Shown: positions 8,664 through 18,781, numbered from the stretch's first letter. The stretch: 64,000 nucleotides of DNA from Ochrobactrum vermis (GCF_002975205.1 NZ_PCOC01000001.1:372001-436000), one strand, 5' to 3'. Program-made: numbers and translations. Notes: a model not told the origin generated them from the sequence alone.

Positions 8664-8688
8664 AAAAGGCGCCATACGGCGCCTTTTG
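8664..8688. terminator. Bidirectional intrinsic terminator
   Basis: AAAAAGGCGCC-atac-GGCGCCTTTT is a symmetric hairpin with A- and T-runs on both sides. It lies between the convergent ends of the exported coiled-coil gene and pip and can serve both. Confidence 0.8.
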
Positions 8689-8689
8689 A

Positions 8690-9640
8690 TTACTGGGCGA
8701 AACGCTTTGTCGCTTCGATCAATTCATGGGTAATGCCGGGTTCCGTGACGGCGTGCCCTGCATCCTCGACGATCTTGAGGTCAGCTTCAGGCCACATCTT
8801 CTTCAACTGCCAGGCATTGATAAACGGTGTGCAGATGTCATAGCGGCCATGGATGATCACGCCGGGAATATGCCGGATGCGATCGACGTTGCGCAAAAGC
8901 TGGTCATCGGAATCGAGAAAGCCCCGGTTCTGGAAATAGTGGCATTCAATACGTGCAAACGCGATGGCGTACTGATCTTCGCCAAAGGCATCGACGCGGG
9001 CGGGGTCAGGGAGAAGTGAAATGACAGAGCCTTCCCAACGCGCCCAGCGTCGTGCTGCTTCAAGCTGCACTTGCGGATTGCGATCAGTCAGACGCTTGTA
9101 ATAAGCGGCAATCATATCGCCGCGCTCGGCTTCCGGTATATGTTCCTGATAAGCCTCGAAATGGTCCGGAAAGAGAATGCTCGCGCCGTTGGAATACATC
9201 CAGTCGACTTCGAAACGGCGGATCATGAAAATGCCGCGCAAAACAAGTTCCGCCACACGATCCGGATGGGATTGCGCATAGGCTAGGCCGAGCGTCGAAC
9301 CCCAGGAACCGCCGAAAACCTGCCAATTCTCGATGCCGAGATGCGCGCGAATATGCTCCATATCCGCCACAAGATCCCAGGTCGTGTTTTCACGCAGTTC
9401 CGCATGCGGCGTGGAACGACCGCAGCCGCGTTGATCGAACAGGATGATGCGGTAGCGCTCGGGGTCGTGCAGACGACGCATGGTCGGCGTGATGCCGCCG
9501 CCGGGGCCGCCATGGATCATGATGACCGGCTTGCCGTCTGGGTTGCCGCATTGCTCGACATGGATTCGATGCAACGGAGAAACCTGAAGCATCTCTTCTT
9601 TGAACGGTTGGATCTCTGGATAAAGCGTATTGCGCGTCAT
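8690..9640 (-). CDS. pip: Proline iminopeptidase (peptidase family S33)
   Basis: This alpha/beta hydrolase releases N-terminal proline from peptides in the cytoplasm. The 316-residue protein has the oxyanion motif HGGPGGG (residues 43-49), the nucleophile elbow GGSWGS with Ser112, DQRGCGRS, and a C-terminal HGRYD and DAGHA that supply the Asp and His of the triad. Length and motifs match the family closely. It is a single gene on the minus strand and shares a terminator with the upstream convergent gene. Confidence 0.92.
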   Translation of the reverse strand: MTRNTLYPEIQPFKEEMLQVSPLHRIHVEQCGNPDGKPVIMIHGGPGGGITPTMRRLHDPERYRIILFDQRGCGRSTPHAELRENTTWDLVADMEHIRAHLGIENWQVFGGSWGSTLGLAYAQSHPDRVAELVLRGIFMIRRFEVDWMYSNGASILFPDHFEAYQEHIPEAERGDMIAAYYKRLTDRNPQVQLEAARRWARWEGSVISLLPDPARVDAFGEDQYAIAFARIECHYFQNRGFLDSDDQLLRNVDRIRHIPGVIIHGRYDICTPFINAWQLKKMWPEADLKIVEDAGHAVTEPGITHELIEATKRFAQ

Positions 9641-9868
9641 GAAATGCCTTTTTGGTTCCCTTCCATTCGGATGGCCGGGCCGTTCCTATATTATTTCAAC
9701 GCTCAGCCTAACATACAATGCGGCCAGATGGCGGCAAGGCGTAATGTGAAAAGGGGTTAGCAACGTGAATTTTGGTTGCCCGCGTCAAAAAACGGCATAA
9801 AACGGAATGGTTGGCTGATTAGCCAGCACCGCGAGGGAGGAGACCTGAAACAATGGCGCGCGAGGCTC

Positions 9869-10513
9869 ATGCACTTCATCATCGCTGACGATCACCCGCT
9901 TTTCCGGGGAGCACTCAGGCAGGTCCTTTCTGGGCAGTCACAAAGTGTGGAAATCATCGAAGTCGGCGATTTTGACGCCGTCAAGAAACTGGTCGGCGAG
10001 CGAGAGGATATTGATCTTCTGTTGTTGGATTTGACGATGCCGGGCGGAACAGGGCTGTCCGGTTTGGTGACTTTGAAAGCCTTGCAACCAGCGCTTCCAG
10101 TCATCATCGTCTCGGCAACGGACGATGCAGCAACCATCCGCCATGCAGTCGAACTCGGCGCTTCGGGCTTTATCTCGAAATCCGCCAGCATGGAAACCAT
10201 TGGCGAGGCCGTGCGTACCGTTCTGGCAGGCGATATCTGGACACCGGCCGATATCGAACTGGATCATCCGCACGACCCTGAAATTGAAGCGCTCATTGCG
10301 CGGCTGCGTGCCTTGACACCACAGCAGACACGCGTGCTGACCATGCTTGCCGAAGGTTTGCTGAACAAGCAGATAGCCTACGAGCTTGGCGTATCGGAAG
10401 CCACGGTCAAGGCGCATGTGTCGGCAGTGTTGCAGAAACTCGGCGTCGACAGTCGTACCCAGGCGGTCATTCTTCTGTCACGCATTGGCAACGACGCACT
10501 GAACGCGGATTGA
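9869..10513 (+). CDS. LuxR-type response regulator, CrbR/ErdR-like
   Basis: The 214-residue protein has a receiver domain (acidic D7/D8, phosphoacceptor D54 in LLLDLTMPGG, K104) and a C-terminal LuxR helix-turn-helix at about 148-210 (ALTPQQTRVLTMLAEG, KQIAYELGVSEATVKAH). ATG 9869 is preceded by GAGG five bases away; longer in-frame readings start with no good codon, although a strong GGAGG lies near 9836. It faces the hybrid kinase gene with a 10-base gap. That pairing resembles the CrbR/CrbS (ErdR/MxtR) systems that control acetyl-CoA synthetase in other bacteria; the link is inferred. Confidence 0.8.
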   Translation: MHFIIADDHPLFRGALRQVLSGQSQSVEIIEVGDFDAVKKLVGEREDIDLLLLDLTMPGGTGLSGLVTLKALQPALPVIIVSATDDAATIRHAVELGASGFISKSASMETIGEAVRTVLAGDIWTPADIELDHPHDPEIEALIARLRALTPQQTRVLTMLAEGLLNKQIAYELGVSEATVKAHVSAVLQKLGVDSRTQAVILLSRIGNDALNAD

Positions 10514-10523
10514 ATGCTGCGCG

Positions 10524-13500
10524 TTACTGAGCGGCATTCTGCGCTGACGTATTGTCCTGCCTCGCATGATAAGAATGCGATAGCAGGGAACGCAGTGCAG
10601 CGGGCCGAAGCGGCTTGTGCAAAACCGTGACATTTTCATCCTCAGCGCGCTGACGGACTTCCTTTGAGCGATCGGCTGTCAGCAGGATGGCCGGGATCTC
10701 CACCTGAAACGTCTCGCGCGCAAAGCCAATCATATCGAGACCGTTTTCATTGAGCAGATGATAATCTGCAACGATCACATCGGGCGGGGCGGAGTGATCG
10801 GCACAATAGTTCTTCAATGCGGTTCCGCTGCTTAGCGTTGTGATCCGACAGCCCCAACCGCGAAGCAGTGTTTCCATTCCGGACAGAATACTGGCGTCGT
10901 TATCGATACACAGAACATTGAGTCCGGTCAGCTCCAGCGCCCGTTGCAGGCCGCGGCGGCTCTTCACTTCATCGGTGGCTACTTTTTCCTGCGAAACGGG
11001 AATGCGCAGGGTGAACATGGTTCCCTTGTCTGGCTTCGACGACAGCGACAATGGCAACGATAACAATCTTGCGATGCGGTCGACGATTGAAAGGCCAAGC
11101 CCCAGTCCTTCTGCTTCGCGCATTCCTTCATCCAGCCTTGTGAACTCCCGGAAGACAAGTTTCAGTTTTTGCGAAGGGATGCCAATACCGGTATCGAGCA
11201 CCTGAAGTTCTACAAAGGATCCACGACGCCGGACGCCGAGCAAAATGCCGCCCTTGCGGCTGTACTTGATGGAATTGGAAACAAGGTTCTGGATCAAGCG
11301 CCGCAGCATGTTGCGGTCAGTTCTGACGACGATACTTGACGGTACAACACGCAACTTCAGCCCCTTGGCGGCTGCGAGAGGAGAAAAGTCGGTTGCAATC
11401 TGGCTCATAAGCTTGTCGAGGCGAAATACCGACAGGTCCGGTTTAAGAGATCCGGTGTCCAGTCGGGAAATATCCAGCACCATACCCAGAATGGCTTCCA
11501 CCGCTTCCAGCGAGGAATCGATGTTGCGTGCGAACTCGCTGGTTTCGGAGCGTCCAAGTTTTTCGGCAAGCGCAGTACTGTATAATCTTGCTGCATTGAG
11601 CGGTTGCAGAATGTCATGGCCTGCTGCTGCCAGAAAGCGTGTCTTCCCCTGATTGGCTTCTTCCGCTGCCGTTTGTGCCTTGGCGAGCTGCTGGTTGACG
11701 CGGGTCAGTTCTGCCGTGCGATCCGCCACGCGCTGCTCCAGCATTTCCGCCGCCTTCTGACGCGTGACATCAGCTTCGACTGCTGCCGTGATATCGGTAT
11801 ATGTCGCGACAATACCGCCGTCCGGCATGGGGTTGGATTGAATTTCCAGCACTTTGCCAGTCGATTTCATATTGATGCGCCATGGCTGGCGTGCAGCAGC
11901 AAGCGAGCGGATCACACCGTTTTGCGCGTTGAACGATATATCGCCCCGGCGGTGCAATTGTTCCACGATATCCGAAACAGGTATACCGACCTGCATCACC
12001 TCATCGGGAAGGTTGAGCAGCTTGCGGAATTGCCGGTTCCAGCATGTCAGCCTCAGATCCTTGTCGAGAACGGTGATGCCTTGTTCCATCTGATCGAGGG
12101 CGGTCTGCAGCAGGTCGCGGTTCTGCTGCAAAGCGGTCGAAGCGTCGTCCAGGAGCTGCCGCGCGTCACGCCCGGAAGCATCACTCTTCTGCAACAGCAG
12201 TGACAGGACAAGGCGTGCCGATGCGGAGCCAACGGCTGTGCCAAGAAGCTGTTCTGCATGACGGATCAGCGGGGTGTCGACGGTCATGCCTGGATCGAGA
12301 CGCCGCTGTTCCCTTCCTTCAAAACGAAGAAAGGCGCGTTCGACGCGTTCAGCGCCGAGATAGCGCGCCATGGTAGCTTTCAGTTCGGCAACCGTGACAG
12401 TTGTGCGGAAACGCTTGAGTGTTGGCGTGCCGATAAAATAACGTGGCAGGAAGATACTTGCCTGAATGCGTTCGAGTGGCGTCGAGGCGCGTGAAAGGGA
12501 ACCAAGAATGTAGAAGAGCGTATTGGCCGCAAGGCTCCACATTACACCGTTGGTCAAGGGAAGAGCGTTGGTTCCGAAAAGCGCCTCGGGACGCAGGGCG
12601 GTAAAGCCAAGAAAGCCGTCGCGCAAAATCGCGGCATTTTCCGGCGCCATGGTTGGCAGCAACAATGTGTAGGCCCAGACAAGAAACCCGGCTGATAGTC
12701 CCAGCATGGCACCGCGTCCGTTCGCATTGCGCCAGAACAACCCGCCGATGAAGGCTGGAACGAATTGCGCGATCGCTGCAAAGGAAACAAAACCGATCGA
12801 AGCCAGATGGATGTTGTTGGAGGTAAAGCGATAATAGGCGAAGGCCAGCGCCAGAATACCGATAATGGTAAGGCGGCGTGTGTTCAAAATGACCTTGGTG
12901 AGGTCGCGTTGTTCTGCCGCGTGTTGCTTTGCCAGCCGCCGGATGAAGAGCGGCAGCACCAGATGGTTGGAAATCATGATCGAAAGCGCAACACAGGCGA
13001 CGATGACCATTGCGGTTGCTGCCGACAATCCGCCGAGAAAGGCGACGAGCGCGAGCCAGTGGGCGCCCGCTGCAAGTGGCAGAGCCAGAACGTATAAGTC
13101 TCCGCTGACATTGCCTCCGAGCGTCATTACGCCGATGAGTGCGATGGGAAACACGAAGATATTGATGAGCACCAGATAAAGCGGAAACAGCCAGGAGGCG
13201 GTTCGCAATTCCTTTTCACTGCGGCTTTCCACCACTGTCACATGAAACTGCCGCGGCAACATGATGATGGCAGCGGCACTGAGCGCGCTTTGCACGATCC
13301 ATGTGCCGATGGATGTCTGGTAGTGGAACGCTTCCAGCGCCTCCGGCGATTGGGAAATCTGATTGAACAGCTGCGATGGGGCGCCGAACAGAAAGAAGGT
13401 GCAGGCAAAACCAACGGTCAGGAAGGCGCAAAGCTTGATGACGGATTCCAGAGCCACAGCCAGAATGAGACCGTTCTGGTGCTCCGTGGCGTCGGTATGG

Positions 13501-14039
13501 CGCGTACCGAAGAGGATTGCGAAGACAGCGAGCACAGCGGCAACGGGCAGGGAGATATCGCCGAATATGAAAACTGACGGATCGACTGCCGATCCATAAT
13601 GCTCCATGACCAGCCCGACACTCCCGGAAACGGCCTTGAGCTGCAGAGCGATATAGGGGATTGAGCCGACGGCTGCGATACAGGTTGCGAGGGATGCTAC
13701 CCCAAAGCTTTTGCCATAGCGGGCAGCGAGGAAGTCGGCAATTGACGTGATATGTTCGGATTTCGCCAGTCGAACGATGTGCCGCAGCAACCGGTTGCCA
13801 AGTGTAAAGACGAGAATAGGCCCGATATAGATCCCGAGGAATTCGAGGCCGCGCTGTGCCGATAGGCCGACAGAGCCGAAGAAGGTCCAGGACGTGCAGT
13901 AAACAGCCAGGCTGAGTGCGTAGATATAAGGGCGTGGAGCACTGTTCCAGCGCGAGGTGCGCCGGTCGCCAATACTGGCTACCGCAAACAGCAGCAGCAG
14001 ATACAAAAAAGCGGCGCCAATAATACCCCAGCCCTGCAT
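10524..14039 (-). CDS. Transporter-fused hybrid sensor histidine kinase, CrbS-like
   Basis: A 1171-residue inner-membrane protein. Residues 1 to about 515 form a sodium:solute-symporter-like domain with about thirteen membrane helices. About 530-630 is a linker of the type called STAC, and about 640-755 a PAS domain (GITVLDKDLRLTCWN). A coiled coil leads to HisKA with H808 (AAAGHDILQPLNA), the ATPase has N box NLVSNSIKYS, DTGIGIP and GLGLGL, and the C-terminal receiver (1040-1150) has D1092 and K1142. The order matches CrbS/MxtR kinases, which sense a small carboxylate such as acetate and act with a LuxR regulator. No acs gene is in the window. Confidence 0.88.
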   Translation of the reverse strand: MQGWGIIGAAFLYLLLLFAVASIGDRRTSRWNSAPRPYIYALSLAVYCTSWTFFGSVGLSAQRGLEFLGIYIGPILVFTLGNRLLRHIVRLAKSEHITSIADFLAARYGKSFGVASLATCIAAVGSIPYIALQLKAVSGSVGLVMEHYGSAVDPSVFIFGDISLPVAAVLAVFAILFGTRHTDATEHQNGLILAVALESVIKLCAFLTVGFACTFFLFGAPSQLFNQISQSPEALEAFHYQTSIGTWIVQSALSAAAIIMLPRQFHVTVVESRSEKELRTASWLFPLYLVLINIFVFPIALIGVMTLGGNVSGDLYVLALPLAAGAHWLALVAFLGGLSAATAMVIVACVALSIMISNHLVLPLFIRRLAKQHAAEQRDLTKVILNTRRLTIIGILALAFAYYRFTSNNIHLASIGFVSFAAIAQFVPAFIGGLFWRNANGRGAMLGLSAGFLVWAYTLLLPTMAPENAAILRDGFLGFTALRPEALFGTNALPLTNGVMWSLAANTLFYILGSLSRASTPLERIQASIFLPRYFIGTPTLKRFRTTVTVAELKATMARYLGAERVERAFLRFEGREQRRLDPGMTVDTPLIRHAEQLLGTAVGSASARLVLSLLLQKSDASGRDARQLLDDASTALQQNRDLLQTALDQMEQGITVLDKDLRLTCWNRQFRKLLNLPDEVMQVGIPVSDIVEQLHRRGDISFNAQNGVIRSLAAARQPWRINMKSTGKVLEIQSNPMPDGGIVATYTDITAAVEADVTRQKAAEMLEQRVADRTAELTRVNQQLAKAQTAAEEANQGKTRFLAAAGHDILQPLNAARLYSTALAEKLGRSETSEFARNIDSSLEAVEAILGMVLDISRLDTGSLKPDLSVFRLDKLMSQIATDFSPLAAAKGLKLRVVPSSIVVRTDRNMLRRLIQNLVSNSIKYSRKGGILLGVRRRGSFVELQVLDTGIGIPSQKLKLVFREFTRLDEGMREAEGLGLGLSIVDRIARLLSLPLSLSSKPDKGTMFTLRIPVSQEKVATDEVKSRRGLQRALELTGLNVLCIDNDASILSGMETLLRGWGCRITTLSSGTALKNYCADHSAPPDVIVADYHLLNENGLDMIGFARETFQVEIPAILLTADRSKEVRQRAEDENVTVLHKPLRPAALRSLLSHSYHARQDNTSAQNAAQ

Positions 14040-14361
14040 AGCCGGCTTGTTCCCTCACTCCTCGATTATGATTTGACGCAAGCACTTTCGGTGCGCCCGT
14101 GCAAGATTATTGATGAAAAACAGTGCGTTTTCGCCGCTTCATCTTTTCTTTGGTAATTTTCGCCTACAAACTAGGAGTGTGATCCTGAAAAGTGCGCGTC
14201 ACTTTCATGATCGCGTTTGAAATGGCAGAGCGCGTTTCGGTTCCGTTTTTGGAAAACGGCTTTGCCATCCATCGCCAGTTTACTGGTGTCCAGGTTGATT
14301 TGGCGAACGCTACCGCAGCAGGACGGCCCTAACGGTCCGCGTTCGTGAGGGAGACAGGCTT
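14040..14361. other. Intergenic region between kinase and mscL with nested hairpin
   Basis: No gene is seen. ATGGCA (14222-14227) pairs with TGCCAT (14263-14268) around an inner CCGTTTT (14243-14249) and AAAACGG (14253-14259). In mscL orientation this would be a large stem-loop about 95 bases before the start codon. Both genes are transcribed away from this gap, so their promoters should be here. Confidence 0.4.
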
Positions 14362-14775
14362 ATGCTAAAGGAATTCAAAGAATTCGCCTTGAAGGGCAAT
14401 ATGGTCGATCTGGCCATCGGTGTCATCATCGGCGGGGCGTTCGGCGGCCTCGTCAACTCCATCGTCAATGATATCATCATGCCGATCATCGGTCTGGTGA
14501 CTGGTGGTATCGATTTTTCGAACATGTTCATACAGCTTGCAGGTGAGCCCAAGACCACGCTGGCAGCTGCTCGTGATGCCGGTGCGACCATTGCATACGG
14601 TAATTTCATCACACTTCTCATCAACTTCCTGATCATCGCATGGGTATTGTTCCTTGTGGTGAAAGCGATGAATCGTATGAAGAAGAAGGAAGAAGCAAAG
14701 CCGGAACCGGAAGCACCGCGCGAAGAGGTTCTTCTGACCGAAATCCGCGATCTTCTGGCAAAGCAGAAAGCCTGA
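14362..14775 (+). CDS. mscL: Large-conductance mechanosensitive channel
   Basis: A 137-residue inner-membrane protein that opens under membrane tension to release solutes in osmotic downshock. It has the N-terminal helix [21 protein letters not shown]1 with the [10 protein letters not shown] pore-lining pattern, the [10 protein letters not shown] motif, TM2 ([19 protein letters not shown]) and the charged C-terminal helix. All are MscL hallmarks at normal length. A strong terminator follows. Confidence 0.97.
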   Translation: MLKEFKEFALKGNMVDLAIGVIIGGAFGGLVNSIVNDIIMPIIGLVTGGIDFSNMFIQLAGEPKTTLAAARDAGATIAYGNFITLLINFLIIAWVLFLVVKAMNRMKKKEEAKPEPEAPREEVLLTEIRDLLAKQKA

Positions 14776-14798
14776 CCGATCCAGGATTGGTGAATGAA

Positions 14799-14828
14799 AG
14801 CGGAGCCCTTGCGGCTCCGTTTTCTTTT
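14799..14828 (+). terminator. Intrinsic terminator of mscL
   Basis: CGGAGCC (14801-14807), loop CTTGC and GGCTCCG (14813-14819) are followed by TTTTCTTTT. Confidence 0.85.
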
Positions 14829-14932
14829 GATCCATAAATGTGGTTGATCTGACCATCACAAAAAGCCGCGTGATTTCGCTAACCGGCCTTGATAAGCACG
14901 AAATCAAAATCGAAATTCAACGCGGGGAAATC

Positions 14933-16099
14933 ATGACGCTCATCGCCAATCTTCGTCAGGAAGCTGCCCTTTCGCCGGAAAGCGGTATTGTCGCGGTCGC
15001 CAATCACGGGCGCGGACGCGAAGGGCTTATCCCGCTCTGGGTGGGGGAGGGCGATCTGTCGACGCCGGACTTCATTCGCGCTGCGGCTCAAAAAGGTATC
15101 TCGGACGGCGAGACCTTCTATACCTGGCAGGCTGGCATCCCAGAGCTTCGAGAAGCGCTCGCAGGTTATCATGCCCGCCATTTTCCGCTGTCTCTGAAGC
15201 CGGACAATTTCTATGTCACCGGTTCTGGTATGCACGCCATCGAGATGGCGCTGACAGCAACGGTTGGAGCGGGTGAAGAAGCGATTTATCTTTCACCAGC
15301 CTGGCCCAATTTTGTCGGGGCGGCTGGTCTTGCAGGCGCCGTGCCTGTGCCGGTGGAGCTCGAATTCGGTGCCAATGGCTGGATGCTTGATCCGCAGAAA
15401 ATTGCAGCCGCCATCACGCCGCGCACAAAGGCGCTCTTCATCAATACGCCGTCCAATCCCACTGGCTGGACGGCGGATCGCGAGACACTGCAATTTATTC
15501 TCGATCTTGCGCGCAAGCATGGACTTTGGATCATTGCAGACGAGATTTATACCCACTTCTATTATGGTGGCGGTCGGGCTCCATCTTTCATGGACATCAT
15601 GGAGCCTGATGATCACATCATCTTCGTCAATTCGTTCTCCAAGAACTGGGCGATGACAGGTTGGCGCGTTGGCTGGATGACGGTTCACCCGTCATTGGGG
15701 CCGGTCATTGAAAATCTGATCCAGTATTCGAATTCGGGCGTTGCGCAATTCATGCAACGTGGCGCCGTTGCAGCCCTTGATGAGGGAGATGCCTTCATTT
15801 CGATGCAGGTCGAGCGGGCGCGGTCCACACGTGATCGCCTGTGTGCTGCGCTTTTGTCGACAGGCAAAGTTCGCCTGACACCGCCACAGGGCGCATTTTA
15901 CCTTTTCTTCGGCGTGGATGGTGTCGAAAATTCCGTCAAGGCAGCCATCGATATGGTGGACAATGCCAATGTCGGCCTGGCGCCTGGCAGCGCGTTTGGC
16001 CTTGGCGGCGAAGGTTTCTTCCGCCTTTGTTTCTGCCGGGACCCTGAGCAGGTGGATGAAGCTGCAAGGCGGCTTGTGCGCTGGATCGAAAAGCTCTGA
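14933..16099 (+). CDS. Class I/II PLP-dependent aminotransferase
   Basis: A 388-residue fold-type I aminotransferase. The PLP lysine is K237 in NSFSKNWAMTGWR, with R245 and the carboxylate-binding SNPTGW near 175 and DEIYTHFYYGG near 203. The start MTLIANLRQE at 14933 follows CGGGGAAA; an upstream ATG at 14840 has no ribosome-binding site. It resembles the aspartate/aromatic aminotransferase group, but the amino-acid substrate cannot be told from the sequence. It is a single gene between two terminators. Confidence 0.85.
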   Translation: MTLIANLRQEAALSPESGIVAVANHGRGREGLIPLWVGEGDLSTPDFIRAAAQKGISDGETFYTWQAGIPELREALAGYHARHFPLSLKPDNFYVTGSGMHAIEMALTATVGAGEEAIYLSPAWPNFVGAAGLAGAVPVPVELEFGANGWMLDPQKIAAAITPRTKALFINTPSNPTGWTADRETLQFILDLARKHGLWIIADEIYTHFYYGGGRAPSFMDIMEPDDHIIFVNSFSKNWAMTGWRVGWMTVHPSLGPVIENLIQYSNSGVAQFMQRGAVAALDEGDAFISMQVERARSTRDRLCAALLSTGKVRLTPPQGAFYLFFGVDGVENSVKAAIDMVDNANVGLAPGSAFGLGGEGFFRLCFCRDPEQVDEAARRLVRWIEKL

Positions 16100-16102
16100 C
16101 GA

Positions 16103-16129
16103 AAAAAGGCCGGTTGAACCGGCCTTTTC
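16103..16129. terminator. Bidirectional terminator between aminotransferase and hemA
   Basis: AAAAAAGGCCGGT-tga-ACCGGCCTTTTC forms a hairpin with A- and T-runs on either side, between two convergent genes. Confidence 0.8.
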
Positions 16130-16147
16130 ATTTGGGTGATCGGCTTA

Positions 16148-17425
16148 TCAGCCGCCGGCCTTGGAGACCATCAGCGGAATGATCCGTTCGGAGCTAGCTG
16201 GCTGTGAGATCGTTGACTCAGCGTAAGGAATGCCGAGTGTATTCCACACTTCCAGCAAGGCATCTTTGAGACCGTCGATCAGCGCGTCGTCATGCAAAGG
16301 CGACGGTGTGATGCGCAGCCTTTCGGTTCCGCGCGGGACCGTCGGGTAATTGATCGGCTGGATATAGATGCCATGCACCTCCAGCAGGCGATCACTGGCT
16401 TTCTTGCACAGCTCAGGATCACCTACCAGAATCGGCACAATATGCGTTTCAGACGACATGACAGGGAACCCTGCAGCGGAAAGCACGTCCTTGGCGCGCT
16501 GGGCCTGACGCTGCTGGCCATCGCGTTCGACCTGCGAGGTCTTCAGATGCCGTATGGCGGCCGTTGCGGATGCGGCGACTGCCGGGGGCAGGGAGGTGGT
16601 GAAGATGAAACCCGGTGCATAGGACCGCACGGCGTCAACAATTGCACGTGAGCCGGTAATATAACCGCCGAGAGCGCCAAAGGCCTTGGCAAGCGTGCCC
16701 TCGATAACATCAATGCGATGCGCAAGGCCATCACGTTCGGTAATACCGCCGCCACGCGCGCCGTACATGCCAACGGCATGAACTTCGTCGATATAGGTCA
16801 TGGCATTATATTTGTCGGCCAGATCTGCAATTTTCTCGATTGGCGCGATATCGCCATCCATCGAGTAAACGGATTCGAACACGATCAGCTTCGCGCGTGC
16901 CGGATCGGCTGCTTTCAGAAGCTGCTCCAGATGCTCGACATCATTGTGACGGAAAATCTTCTTCTCCGCACCCGAACGACGCACACCTTCGATCATCGAC
17001 GCGTGGTTCAGTTCGTCGGAAAGGATGAGACAGTTCGGCAGCAGTCTGGCAATCGTCGAAATCGAAGCTTCATTGGAAACAAAGCCAGATGTGAAAACGA
17101 GACCGGCTTCCTTGCCGTGCAAATCAGCAAGTTCGTTTTCCAGTTCAACCAGCGGATGGTTGTTCCCGGAAATATTGCGCGTGCCGCCGGAACCTGAGCC
17201 AGCATTGCCAGCCGTATCGCACATAGCCTTGATCACGTCGGCGTGGTGTCCCATGCCGAGATAATCGTTGGAACACCAGACGGTGATTTCGCGGGCAGTG
17301 CCATTGTTGCGCCAGATAGCTCGGGGGAAGCGTCCGACAATGCGTTCAAGATCTGCAAAAACGCGGTAACGCTTCTCGGCGTGCAACTGGTCGATCGCTT
17401 CTTCGAAAAAACGGCGATAGTCCAT
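16148..17425 (-). CDS. hemA: 5-aminolevulinate synthase
   Basis: The enzyme condenses glycine and succinyl-CoA to 5-aminolevulinate, the first step of haem synthesis by the C4 route used by alphaproteobacteria. The 425-residue protein has the family N-terminus ([21 protein letters not shown]), CSNDYLGMG, the [10 protein letters not shown] motif (D213) and the PLP lysine K247 in [16 protein letters not shown] 17425 has AAGGAG seven bases upstream. A perfect FNR/FixK box about 96 bases before the start suggests oxygen-responsive control. Confidence 0.96.
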   Translation of the reverse strand: MDYRRFFEEAIDQLHAEKRYRVFADLERIVGRFPRAIWRNNGTAREITVWCSNDYLGMGHHADVIKAMCDTAGNAGSGSGGTRNISGNNHPLVELENELADLHGKEAGLVFTSGFVSNEASISTIARLLPNCLILSDELNHASMIEGVRRSGAEKKIFRHNDVEHLEQLLKAADPARAKLIVFESVYSMDGDIAPIEKIADLADKYNAMTYIDEVHAVGMYGARGGGITERDGLAHRIDVIEGTLAKAFGALGGYITGSRAIVDAVRSYAPGFIFTTSLPPAVAASATAAIRHLKTSQVERDGQQRQAQRAKDVLSAAGFPVMSSETHIVPILVGDPELCKKASDRLLEVHGIYIQPINYPTVPRGTERLRITPSPLHDDALIDGLKDALLEVWNTLGIPYAESTISQPASSERIIPLMVSKAGG

Positions 17426-17520
17426 AATGCGCTCCTTAGTCTGTGCCCTAACTAGCGCTTTTGGCACTTGCCGTCCATGGCGCATTCGTGGGCAATTTGC
17501 CACGTTTGTGTGAAGCAGCA

Positions 17521-17534
17521 TTGATTGAAATCAA
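17521..17534 (-). promoter_or_regulatory. FNR/FixK-type box upstream of hemA
   Basis: TTGAT-TGAA-ATCAA is a perfect match to the TTGAT-N4-ATCAA half-site pair bound by FNR, FixK and FnrN. It lies 96-109 bases before the hemA ATG on the minus strand. FixK/FNR control of hemA is known in some rhizobia. If it acts from -41.5, transcription would start near 17486. It could also serve the divergent glycosyltransferase gene at 17693. Confidence 0.65.
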
Positions 17535-17692
17535 GCAAATGCGCTCGACGTTCAAAATAGTCGTGACGAATTTTTCATCACGAAGCATGTCGGAGCATGT
17601 CGCAGAGTGATTGGCTTAGACAAAGAGTTGCTTGAATGAATGGCAACAAACTACCAGCTATTTTCCATATTCCTTAAAAGCTCGGCACCTGT

Positions 17693-18781
17693 ATGAAACC
17701 AACGCAGACGGCGATGAACTATCCGGCCTCGACGGCGGGGGATTGGGTGCCGTATTGGCGCGCGTCACCGATGCGCCATTTGCGTTTGCGATGGCGGCAT
17801 GCGCAGCTTTCGGTTCCGAACTGCAAAGACAAGGCCAATCTTATTGCCGCGTCCGGGAGCTTCGAGGCTTTACGGCCGGACGATCTGCCGCTTGTCTGCG
17901 TCGTTCGCAATGCGGCGCCCTATATGAAGTCGTTCCTGCGCTACTATCGCCAGATGGGTGTTACGCGTTTCATCGTCGTGGACGACCGGTCGGACGACGG
18001 CACAACCGAGATTTTGTCCAGTTCGCCTGATGTGGATTTGTTCGGTTCGAATATGCGTTACGCACAAGCCGATCGCGGGCGCGTCTGGCGCGATGCTCTG
18101 TTCAATCTCTACGGACGGGGGCGCTGGTATCTGTCCGTCGATGCCGACGAGTTCTTCGTCTTTCCGAGAATGGAACAGCGGGACATCCGCTCATTTATCA
18201 GTGAACTGGAGCAGAATGGAATTCGCCGCTGCCTGGCGCCGATGATCGACATGTATCCCGGTGGATTGTTGCGTGACGGCGTTTTTGTCGATGACGGGTC
18301 GAGGTATCCGTTCGAGATTTCCTCACATTTCGACGGCGACGGTTATACAGCGACACCGGAGAAGTTTGGCGTAGCAGTGCGCGGTGGCCCACGTCTACGC
18401 TTGTTCGGGCGCAGCATGCGGCTTTCCAAGTTCCCCTTGATGTGGGTCGACAAGAAGACGGACTATCGCCGGGGCAGCATTCACGGACCGGGACCTTGTT
18501 TCCGGAATTTTCTTCCGGCAACCGGCGCTCTTCTCCACTACCGCTTCTCGTCACTTTCAGTCGGCGAGTTCAAGCGTATTGCGTCGGAAAAAAGCCATGC
18601 GGGTGGTGCTGAGCACTACCGCGCAATCGTCGAGAACGAACGTTTTTCGGACGATCTCTCGCTCGTCTATGAAGGTTCGGTTCAATATACGGGGCCAGCC
18701 TGCCTTGTAGAGCGTGGCTTTATGGCAGATTTGCGCGAAATAGAGCATGCTACCAAGCCGAAGAGACGACTTAGCGCGTAA
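17693..18781 (+). CDS. GT2-type glycosyltransferase
   Basis: A 362-residue protein with a GT-A fold signature starting near residue 60: LPLVCVVRNAAPYMKSFL, VDDRSDDGTTEIL, and the DxD-like YLSVDADEFFV. This pattern matches the family 2 subgroup (Glyco_tranf_2_4) that often acts on cell-surface glycans. There is no membrane segment. The first 50 residues are poorly conserved-looking and no good ribosome site precedes ATG 17693, so a start at M8 or M27 is possible. Its end overlaps the end of the convergent deacetylase gene by 11 bases. Acceptor and sugar are unknown. Confidence 0.75.
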   Translation: MKPTQTAMNYPASTAGDWVPYWRASPMRHLRLRWRHAQLSVPNCKDKANLIAASGSFEALRPDDLPLVCVVRNAAPYMKSFLRYYRQMGVTRFIVVDDRSDDGTTEILSSSPDVDLFGSNMRYAQADRGRVWRDALFNLYGRGRWYLSVDADEFFVFPRMEQRDIRSFISELEQNGIRRCLAPMIDMYPGGLLRDGVFVDDGSRYPFEISSHFDGDGYTATPEKFGVAVRGGPRLRLFGRSMRLSKFPLMWVDKKTDYRRGSIHGPGPCFRNFLPATGALLHYRFSSLSVGEFKRIASEKSHAGGAEHYRAIVENERFSDDLSLVYEGSVQYTGPACLVERGFMADLREIEHATKPKRRLSA

